53,350 nt of DNA, from NCBI GenBank assembly GCA_002861595.1, contig PJQG01000041.1, positions 1 to 53,350 of the forward strand, given 5' to 3'. The stretch comes from Actinomycetota bacterium (lineage in GTDB: Bacteria > Actinomycetota > Acidimicrobiia > Acidimicrobiales > GCA-2861595). Position numbers and translations under genes: made by a program. The notes beneath the pieces are model-generated. The model searched no databases, was not told where the DNA came from, and saw only the letters and a list, made by a program, of their open reading frames with translations. This document shows, in pieces, positions 1 through 7,155 of the stretch (position 1 is the first letter of the stretch; every line of letters starts with the position of its first letter).

Positions 1-46
1 GTAAGTCGCTACGAAGCGGTGACAGATGCGAATCGGTGGATCGAGG

Positions 47-1720
47 CTAAAGGGCGTCTGCAGAGAGGTCCCGCGCCTGACTGCGCACGACGTTCTCGAC
101 CCGCGAGGCCGCCGTGTCGGGGTCCTCGTGCTCCCACACCCGCACGACCGTCCAGCCCGCGGCCTCGAGCGCCAGCGTCGTCTCCGCGTCGCGGCGCTTG
201 TTCTTCGCGATCTTGTCCGCCCACCACTTCGTGTTCGACTTCGTCGGCTTGGCGTGGTCCGGGCAGCCGTGCCAGAAGCAGCCGTCGACGAAGACCGCCA
301 CCCGGACCGGGCGGAACACCACGTCGGCCTTGCGGCGAAGCCCCGCTAGCGGCGCGACGTCGACGCGGTAGCGCAGGCCGCGGGCGTGCAGCGCCTTTCG
401 GAGAGTGACCTCGGGCGCGGTGTCGACACGCTTCTGCCGCTGCATGCGTCGCCGCGTGAGATCGGTCGGCGCCGCGGCCGGCATCGACGCCGTCGGGATC
501 ACCGTCCGACGCTTCATCGGGCGCTCCAGGATTGTCTCGGCAAGAGACAAGGCCAACGCCTCGGCCAACAACGGCGGCACCGCGTTGCCGACCTGACGCG
601 CCTTCGACCGGAACGAGCCCACGAAACGGTAGGAGTCCGGGAACGACTGCAGCCTCGCCGCTTCGCGTAGCGACAGGGCGCGGTCCTCGAAGGGATGCGT
701 GTTGCAGCCGGTGGTGACGTTGTGGAACTGCGTCGTGATCGTGTACGCCGGGCGGTTCGGGTCGAGCCTGCCGATGAGGTTGGTGCTGTCGGTGCGGCGC
801 ATCCCGCGGAAGCGGTCGGGGAGGAGATGGGGAGGTATGTCGCGCCACGTCCCTCCAGGCGGGACGTGGCGGACGAGTTGCAGGTGCTTCTCGCCGATGG
901 GCGGCCGTAGGTGGTCTCGCAGCTTGTCGGAGTCGGCTCGCAACATGAGCGCGTAGGGCGACGTCGCCTCGGCCGGGTAGCCACGGATGGGCACGCCGCC
1001 GTCGTCCAGCCGCGGGAGGTCCGAGAGCGCCTCCCAACAGGTGACGTGCGGCAGCCGGCCGAGTTCTTGGCGTCTGGCCTCCCACAGGTCGAGCGTGTCA
1101 CGCCGCCACCCTCCGAGGTGCTCGCCCTCGGGGAACTGGAACTCGGCGTCGCGGAGGCCGACGATGAAAACCCGTCGGCGTAGCTGCGGTACGCCGTAGT
1201 CGGCGGCGAGCAGGACCTGCGTGTGCATCGTGTAGCCGAGGCGGGTGAACTCGCGCAGCACGCGCTCGCCGAACTGGCCCGACCGGAAGGACTGCAAGCC
1301 GGGGACGTTCTCCATGAGGAAGGCGCGCGGCTGGACCGTGCGCACCACCTTGAACATCTGCTCCCACAGCTTGTTGCGGTCGTCGCCGACGCGGACGAAC
1401 CCGCCGCGTGCCGGGCGGAACTTGCGTCCCGCCGTGCTGAACCCTTGGCAGCTTGGGCCGCCGATCACGACGTCGACGTGACCGCCCGCCCGCCGAAGGA
1501 TCTCGCGGGCGCGCAGCGCCGTGGCGGGCGCACACGCGACGTCGACGTCCGGGTGGTTGAGCAGGTACGTCTCGCACGACTCGGGGTCGTTGTCCAACGC
1601 CAACGTCACGTCGAATCCCGCCGCGCGGAAGCCCTGGGTCAGGCCCCCTGCCCCGCTGAAGAGGTCGATCGCCTGCAGTCCCAGCGCCTCCGGGCGCGTG
1701 CGACTGCGGCGAGGACTCAT
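47..1720 (-). CDS. DNA cytosine-5 methyltransferase fused to Vsr-type endonuclease
   Basis: One uninterrupted 557-residue frame carries two enzymes. Residues 1 to about 400 form a C5 cytosine methyltransferase. It has the SAM motif DLFSGAGG at 19-26, the catalytic GGPSCQGFS with Cys91, motif VI ENV at 137-139, motif VIII QLRRRVF, and a C-terminal RQVGNAVPP. Residues about 418-557 match Vsr very-short-patch repair endonuclease: KADVVF supplies the catalytic Asp, followed by FVDGCFWHGCPDH and a WxxKIxxNxxRD stretch. Known biology: Dcm-type enzymes make 5-methylcytosine and Vsr nicks the T:G mismatches left by its deamination, so a fusion keeps the two matched. ATG at 1720 is chosen because it directly precedes the first motif; no clear Shine-Dalgarno is visible. 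An internal ATG at residue 402 could also give free Vsr. It is the last gene of the minus-strand defence run. Confidence 0.9.
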   Translation of the reverse strand: MSPRRSRTRPEALGLQAIDLFSGAGGLTQGFRAAGFDVTLALDNDPESCETYLLNHPDVDVACAPATALRAREILRRAGGHVDVVIGGPSCQGFSTAGRKFRPARGGFVRVGDDRNKLWEQMFKVVRTVQPRAFLMENVPGLQSFRSGQFGERVLREFTRLGYTMHTQVLLAADYGVPQLRRRVFIVGLRDAEFQFPEGEHLGGWRRDTLDLWEARRQELGRLPHVTCWEALSDLPRLDDGGVPIRGYPAEATSPYALMLRADSDKLRDHLRPPIGEKHLQLVRHVPPGGTWRDIPPHLLPDRFRGMRRTDSTNLIGRLDPNRPAYTITTQFHNVTTGCNTHPFEDRALSLREAARLQSFPDSYRFVGSFRSKARQVGNAVPPLLAEALALSLAETILERPMKRRTVIPTASMPAAAPTDLTRRRMQRQKRVDTAPEVTLRKALHARGLRYRVDVAPLAGLRRKADVVFRPVRVAVFVDGCFWHGCPDHAKPTKSNTKWWADKIAKNKRRDAETTLALEAAGWTVVRVWEHEDPDTAASRVENVVRSQARDLSADAL

Positions 1721-1785
1721 GATATCGAGGGTAGTCGACGAGGAACTACACCGTTGAGGTTCGCGGCCGGGTCGCGGGTCGGACC

Positions 1786-2948
1786 TCATGCTGCCGCCTC
1801 GTCTGCGTCCGCGACCAAGGCGGCGAAGACGGCGGCGGCCTCGGCCTGCATGCCTGGGATGACGTGCTGGTACACGGTCATGGTGAATGCCGGGCTGGAG
1901 TGGCCGAGCCGCTCGCTCACGACCTTCACGGGTACGCCGGCCTTGAAACTGGTGGCGTGGGTGTGGCGCAGGTCGTGCAGGGTGATCTCCGCGACGTCGC
2001 ACTTGGCGACGGCGCGGTCGAACGTCTGGCTGAACAGGTCGGGATGGAGGAGGCGTCCGTCGGCTCGACAGAACACCAGCCCGCTGTCGTCGTAGGCCGC
2101 CCCGGCGAGGACCTTCTCCTCCGCCTGGTTCTTGCGCCACCGGCGCAGCACTTCGACCGTGGTCGAATCGAGGCCGATGGTTCGTCGGCTGGAGCCAGTC
2201 TTCACGTCGGACAGCTGCATCTCGTAGGCGACGGAGATGAGGGCTTGCCGACCGAGGCGCCCCTCGTTGAGATGGACGTCGCTCCAACGCAGCCCGAGGA
2301 CTTCGCCGCGACGCATCCCGGTGTGGGCTGCCAGGAAGAACGCGGGGACGGTGCGGGTGTCGCGTACGGCATCGAGGAAGCGGCGGAGTTGGTCGGCGGT
2401 CCACACCTTCATGTCGGGCCGCTTGGCCGCGCTCAGCTTGGGCGGGTCGGCGGGAGCGGCGACGTTGCGGACAACGGTGCCCTTGCGATGCGCGTCGCTC
2501 AACGCCTTGTGGATGACGAGGTGGGTCGACCGGACCGTCTTGGGCTTAAGTCCTCCCGACTTGCCGTCTCGTCGTCCCGAGGTGAGCAACGTGGCGTACA
2601 GCGAGTCGAGGTCTTCCGGCGTGAGCTTGGCGAGCTGGATCCGGCCGATACGGGCACGACGTGGTTGACGACGTTGCGCTCGTAGGAGTCGTAGGTGCTC
2701 GGGCGGAGTTGCGTGCGTTGGATCGGGAGCCACTTCTCGGTGAGGTACTTGCCCACCGTCACCTTGTCCTGGGGCGCCGCGTGTCCGTCGTTCTTGCGCT
2801 TGACCAGTTCGGTGACGAGCCGCTCGGCGTCGCCCCGCTTGGTGCCGCCCTTGACCCAGCGGCGACGCTCCTTGCCGGTGGCCGGGTCGATGCCCTCGTA
2901 GAGGACCGCGTAGTACTGCTTGCCCTTCTTGGTGACGTAGCCGCGCAT
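1786..2948 (-). pseudogene. Phage-type tyrosine recombinase (integrase), frameshifted
   Basis: The first reading frame starts at ATG 2948 behind a GGAAGGGAC ribosome site. It encodes the N-terminal DNA-binding part (MRGYVTKKGKQYYAVLYEG to about residue 98). One base appears to be missing near 2651-2655, after which the protein continues in another frame as RIGRIQLAKLTPEDLD to the stop at 1786. The catalytic half has the tyrosine-recombinase set: Arg in GMRRGEVLGLRW, HDLRHTHAT, the LGHSS motif and the nucleophilic Tyr in TVYQHV. Rejoined length is about 387 residues, normal for the family. It would integrate or excise an element at an attachment site, which I could not locate with confidence. 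It lies between the defence genes rather than at an edge. The indel could be a sequencing error, in which case the gene is intact. Confidence 0.85.
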
Positions 2949-3094
2949 CGGTGTCCCTTCCGTCAGAGGAGAGGACGCCGGAAGCCTTAGTTGCCGGGGG
3001 GCCAGCGTCTCCCATGCCCGGCGGCTATCGGAGACGATACACTCAGTGGCCTCGTCGGGTTGAAGCCGGCGGCGGTGGTCGGACACGTCGCGCG

Positions 3095-3685
3095 TCATGC
3101 GTGCGGGAATCGGTCCCGAGCGGCATAGACCTCGTCGGCGAAGCGCATCATGGCCGGCAGGGACGCCGCGTAGACCCAGACCAGCCCGAGCTCGTCACTG
3201 TCCATCCCGCAATCGGAGCGCGCGGCGCACTCGATCAGGATGCGCACCGTCTCGGGCATACAAGCGAATCGGATCTGCGGGTGTCGCCGCCACGGCCGGT
3301 GTGGCCACGACAGCTGAAGCATGTGACGCAACCTGCCGCCGCCAGCGTGAAGACGCCGCCAGCTACACCCGACTCAAGGCCGTCGAGGTCCCAGGCCGGA
3401 ATGTTCTCGTACTCGGCGTCATCGAGAGCGTCCTCGAAGTGTCGGGGTCATTCGCCTCGGCCGCGACTCCGCGAGTGCTTCGTGTTCGTTCACCAGCGAC
3501 GCGCGGGCCCGCTCCCAGCGGACCTCACCCAGGTAGAAGTACGCCTGGTTGTCGGTGAAACCTTCTCTGCGGTCCTCCTCCGACGGCAGGCCGAGCGTGT
3601 CGAAGTCGACCTCACGAACAACGGATACGTCGGCCGTGGGCAGCAGCTCGATGAGCTTGGCGGTATAGGTCCGCAAGGCGATCAC
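3095..3685 (-). pseudogene. Unknown cysteine-containing protein, two frameshifts
   Basis: Three consecutive reading frames join into one protein-like sequence of about 195 residues. Frame 1 starts at ATG 3685 (MIALRTYTAKLIELLPTADV) and runs through DNQAYFYLGEVRWERA to near 3440. Frame 2 continues as FEDALDDAEYENIPAWDLDG and CVTCFSCRGH to near 3300. Frame 3 finishes as RPWRRHPQIRFACMPETVRI and DRFPHA to the stop at 3095. The join makes sense because each frame loses coding character where the next gains it. Several Cys and His residues (CVTCFSC, later CM, EC, DC) could bind a metal. I do not recognise the family. It lies 51 bp after the methyltransferase-like gene, on the same strand, so it probably belonged to the same transcription unit. 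It is either a decayed gene or one with two sequence errors. Confidence 0.6.
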
Positions 3686-3736
3686 ATCACCATCGCGCCG
3701 ACGGCGACTCCCCGCTCGCCATTCGGGTCGCCCCGA

Positions 3737-4690
3737 TTACATGAGGTCGGCGTCGACGAAGGCCGGGAAGTACCGCGAAGACTGGCGGAACTGCTCGGCG
3801 ACGTCGGCGCGGATACCGATGCGGTCGAATCTGGGAGCCCCCCGCTTCGGCATGCGCTGGCTCATGTGCTGGATCTCTCGGGTCGTGACGTTGGGAACGC
3901 GGATCTCGAACGCCGGCTCGCCGTCAGGGACCGCAAAGGGCGAGTCGAAGATCCGACAGTCTTCGATCATCCGGGTGTCCGAGGAGAGATGCAGCACGCC
4001 GCCCGTGGTCAGCATCCGAGGCTTGTCCTGGTAACGGAAGTGGACGATCTGGCGGTAGCTCGTGCGTTGAGCGGCGCCCGCCAACTGGTTCGCGATCGAC
4101 AGCCGCCGGTCGATTTCGTCGGTGAGGACTCGATGGGCGGCAGCAGCAGTTCCCCACCGCGCGAGAGAGGCGTCACTCTCGAAACCTGGTGGCACGCGGT
4201 CGTCGCCGACCGCCTCGCGGAACCGGTCGAGTCGGCCGTCGGCCGGGCCGGGATCTGCGTTCACCGTCACAAGTAGGACGCAAGGCCGGGCGGCACGCGC
4301 CACCACCGTCTCGATGTCGGCGAACGCCTCGTCGCCTACGCGGCGGGTGTAGTCGAGCCAGACGATCGACGGTCGTCGCCAGTTGACTGCGCCGAGCGTG
4401 GCGTTCGAGTGCCCGAATCGCAGATCAACGAAGCGGAACGGCTTGTTGAAGCGTACGCGCGCGGCGTCGACCGGATCGTCGGCTTCCTCGATGCTTGTCA
4501 TGCGGGTGATTCCCAGCCGCCGGTGCAACGTCACGAAGTCGACGAAGTAGAGGGACCCGAAGCCGATGTAGTGGAACTCGCCGAGGTGTCGGTACCGCTC
4601 CAGCCGCGAGAGGACGTCAACGAGCATCTTCCGCTCGATGTTCTTGGCCGGTCGTTGGAGGTAGTGGACGTCCTCCCAGTTCGCGGGCAC
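3737..4690 (-). CDS. SAM-methyltransferase-like protein of a defence operon
   Basis: A 317-residue soluble protein starting at GTG 4690, whose first base overlaps the TAG stop of the GHKL ATPase gene, so translation is probably coupled. Residues 41-50 hold a glycine-rich loop (YIGFGSLYFV), followed by an acidic SIEEAD segment at 66-71 and a hydrophobic IVWLDY strand at 109-114. That is the order expected of a Rossmann-type SAM-binding fold: motif I, acidic motif II, motif IV-like. No DNA-methylase DPPY or PCQ motif is present, so its substrate is unknown. The tail has no membrane segment. Its partner is likely the GHKL ATPase upstream. Family-level assignment as a methyltransferase is an inference from this motif pattern; it might be a catalytically inactive relative. 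Confidence 0.65.
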   Translation of the reverse strand: MPANWEDVHYLQRPAKNIERKMLVDVLSRLERYRHLGEFHYIGFGSLYFVDFVTLHRRLGITRMTSIEEADDPVDAARVRFNKPFRFVDLRFGHSNATLGAVNWRRPSIVWLDYTRRVGDEAFADIETVVARAARPCVLLVTVNADPGPADGRLDRFREAVGDDRVPPGFESDASLARWGTAAAAHRVLTDEIDRRLSIANQLAGAAQRTSYRQIVHFRYQDKPRMLTTGGVLHLSSDTRMIEDCRIFDSPFAVPDGEPAFEIRVPNVTTREIQHMSQRMPKRGAPRFDRIGIRADVAEQFRQSSRYFPAFVDADLM

Positions 4691-6117
4691 TACTCACCCT
4701 CCGCGTCTAGGAAGTACTCGAAGGTCTTGACTCCGACGTCACGGTTCGTGGTCACACCGAGGAGCGACTTCGCTTCATCGACCTGTTCGCGAGGACGCGA
4801 GTACGCGATGCCTACCTCGCCTTCCTCACGAGGCAGCTTCATCGGAGGCGGCTTGAACTCGGACCGGGTGGCGGCGAGCGCTTGGATCGGCCGTGGTCGC
4901 GCGGCCTCGAGGAGGCGGTCGGTGCTGTCGTCGCCTGCGTCACGTTGTCGGTCGAGTTCCCTCAGGAACCGGATCACCGGCTTGGAGATATCTCGCATGC
5001 GTTCCCTGGTGGCGACCCAGAGGGCGGAGTCTCCGTCGATCCCGACCTTTGTCGTCGTCCATGGGAGCGCCGAAGCGTCGTCCGAGTCGAAGAAGGCGTA
5101 GCCCCTGAACCGGGCGTACTCGTCGTGATAGCGCGGCAGTCCTCGGTTGGTCTTGCCTATCCAAACAGTCGTCTCGTCCTTGTCGGGGCCGAGGACCAAG
5201 CGTCCATTGCAGAACACGTACCAGCCACCGAACTCTGGTTGTGACCGAGCTAGTCCTGCCACGAGGCGGAGAGTCACGGCGCGTGTTCCTTTGCCGCGGA
5301 CAAGGCGCTGCACCGTCGGGCGGAACGGTGGTGACGTGATGATCTCCAGGGGAATCGGGCGGACGGGCTCGTCGTTCACGGAGATGCGCATGTTGCGATT
5401 CAGCGCGTCGCTGTGTTTCAGGCGCAGGTCGGCGGCTAGGTCGGTCCGCCACGCCTTGCCGCTGAACGTGTCGGAGACCTCGTCCAACAAGCGCTCGACG
5501 CGGAGCGTGGTCCCGGTCTCGGCCGCGCTCGCCGCGATCTCGTCAGGCGTCCTCCGGAGCAGGAAGTCCCAATCGTCTGGGCGCGACAGCCAGTCGTCAA
5601 CGTCCACAACGAGGATGAAGGCGTCCTTCGTGGTGGACGAGCGCACGGTGAATTTCCGGCCAAGCTTGAACACCGCTCGCTTCATGCCCACGCCGAACTG
5701 GCCGATGGTGTGCTTCTCGCTGCCGGCCTTCTTGTCTCTGCCGAAACGGAAGGCGTACTTGACGGCCGTGTCGACGGGGATCCCACCGCAGTTGTCGGTG
5801 ATGACGAAGTGGTCGCGGTGCGCCTGGATGTGGACCTCGAGGCCGCTGTAGTCGCCGTCGGGGCGCAAGCGTCGCGCCCCGTCGACGGAGTTGTCGACGA
5901 GGTCGACCACGGCAGGGAGTAGCTCGATGTCGCGTACGAGCATCGAGACGAAGAACTCCTTCGTCGGTGTGCCGCTGACGGCTGTCAGATCGCCGGTCTC
6001 AGCAGCGCCTTGCCGTGCCGACTTCGCCGGCAGGGCTCGCTTGACGGCGACGAGGCTCTTCGGGTCGGTCCTCGGCACCGCCGGAACTCTCTTCGTCCCC
6101 TTCTTTGAGGTGGGCAT
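4690..6117 (-). CDS. GHKL-type (HSP90/MutL/MORC-like) ATPase
   Basis: A 475-residue protein with the Bergerat ATP-binding fold near its N-terminus. The N box is LVDNSVDGA (Asp75, Asn76), the G1 box ITDNCGGIP (108-114), and the G2 lid IGQFGVGMKRAVF (138-150). This spacing is that of MutL, HSP90 and MORC proteins. The middle (about 215-330) would be the ribosomal S5-like transducer domain, and the C-terminus is specific to this group. ATG 6117 is chosen because GAAGGGGA lies just upstream; an earlier in-frame ATG at 6150 lacks this. Bacterial MORC-like GHKL ATPases are known to be encoded beside cytosine methylases and Vsr in restriction-like operons, which matches the Dcm-Vsr fusion downstream. 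It likely acts as an ATP-driven clamp or sensor on DNA; that role is inferred. Confidence 0.85.
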   Translation of the reverse strand: MPTSKKGTKRVPAVPRTDPKSLVAVKRALPAKSARQGAAETGDLTAVSGTPTKEFFVSMLVRDIELLPAVVDLVDNSVDGARRLRPDGDYSGLEVHIQAHRDHFVITDNCGGIPVDTAVKYAFRFGRDKKAGSEKHTIGQFGVGMKRAVFKLGRKFTVRSSTTKDAFILVVDVDDWLSRPDDWDFLLRRTPDEIAASAAETGTTLRVERLLDEVSDTFSGKAWRTDLAADLRLKHSDALNRNMRISVNDEPVRPIPLEIITSPPFRPTVQRLVRGKGTRAVTLRLVAGLARSQPEFGGWYVFCNGRLVLGPDKDETTVWIGKTNRGLPRYHDEYARFRGYAFFDSDDASALPWTTTKVGIDGDSALWVATRERMRDISKPVIRFLRELDRQRDAGDDSTDRLLEAARPRPIQALAATRSEFKPPPMKLPREEGEVGIAYSRPREQVDEAKSLLGVTTNRDVGVKTFEYFLDAEGE

Positions 6118-6299
6118 GCGCAGTCCCCTTCTATCCGTCGCTCGGCGCACCAGTCTCGTTGCCGAGGGACGTCGGCGCGGTCTACCTCGCCGCTGGTCCA
6201 GTCAGGACGAGCCTCGAACACCAATCTGCACGGCCGGACGTAGCCGGCGCCTGCCCGAGCAGCCCTCGCAGGAGCGTCGATTGTGTACGACACTAGATC
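6118..6299. promoter_or_regulatory. Divergent promoter region between two defence transcription units
   Basis: This 182-bp gap separates the minus-strand GHKL operon from the plus-strand restriction genes and must hold both promoters. On the minus side a GAAGGGGA ribosome site sits just before 6117. On the plus side TACGAC lies about 10 bases before GTG 6300 with no purine-rich ribosome site, so that gene may be leaderless; this is a weak inference. No clear operator palindrome is visible. Confidence 0.4.
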
Positions 6300-7155
6300 G
6301 TGGCTAACAGACGGCTGGACTGGACACGCGAAGAAGTCATTCTCGCCATCGACCTGTACGTCCAGTCGGGAGCGCGCGGCGGCGGGCCCATACCCGGCAA
6401 GACGTCCGCGGCGGTGGCGGAACTGAGCGATCTCCTCCACCGCCTCGCCGCGTATCCGCGGAGCGAGCAAGGTGAGAAGTACAGGAACGCCGACGGCGTG
6501 TACTTGAAGCTGACGAACCTCCGGGCGATCGAGACGGAGGGTCGTCATGGCATGAAGGCATTCAGCCAACTCGACGCCGCCGTCTGGCGCGAGTACGTAG
6601 ACGCCCTTGAGTCGCTCCATCGAGAGGCGGCGGTGATCCGTGCACGATTCTCGGAGAGAGTGCTCGGCCCCGCATCACACCACCCACGCGTCACCGACGT
6701 GCCGATAGAGCGCCAGAACACGGAGTGGTACGTCAGTCGTCCCTCTGGCGCGCCGACGGAACATGAGCGCGCCGAGCAGACGCTGGTGCTGCGCTACGCG
6801 GCATACATGGAAGGCCGGCGTTAGCGTGATCAGACGGCGGTACCTACCGGCTGGCGAGATTCGACCGATCTACTGCGACGCCTGGGCGCCAGCCCTCGAC
6901 CTGCTTGTTGAGGCAAAGAACAGCGACAGTCGCGACAACGTCCGCACGGCGATCGGGCAGCTCTACGACTACCGGCGCTTCCACGAACTCGATCCGGTAC
7001 TTGCTGTCTTGCTGCCCTACCAACCGCTCGGCGATCGCGCCGCGTTGCTGGCGTCGGCGAACGTGCACGCCATCTGGCCGCACGGCGACGGCTTCCGTGC
7101 AACCGACCCTCGATGCACCGCCAGAGCCGGGAGAGTGGGGCGACCTGCGCCATGA
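6300..7155 (+). pseudogene. Restriction protein: ScoMcrA-like N-terminal domain plus PD-(D/E)XK nuclease, frameshifted
   Basis: Frame 1 (GTG 6300 to TAG 6824) encodes 174 residues opening with LDWTREEVILAIDLYVQSGA and an ELSDLLHRL/VYLKLTNL segment. This is the N-terminal domain seen in ScoMcrA-type HNH endonucleases and other modification-dependent restriction proteins. Frame 2 continues without a gap (SVIRRRYLPAGEIRPIYCDA) into a nuclease domain: Asp, then DLLVEAKNS (E-x-K), TAIGQLYDYRRF, and a closing HAIWPHGDGF, ending at 7155. One base missing near 6813-6818 in GGCCGGCG splits them. Rejoined, it is a two-domain enzyme of about 285 residues that probably cuts modified foreign DNA. It overlaps the next gene by 4 bp, indicating an operon. 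If the indel is a sequence error the enzyme is active. A programmed shift is not supported, since no slippery heptamer is visible. Confidence 0.75.

Noticed and set aside
6800..6830. Programmed ribosomal frameshift in the restriction gene
   Set aside because: No slippery heptamer or downstream structure typical of programmed shifts is visible, so an ordinary indel or sequence error is preferred.
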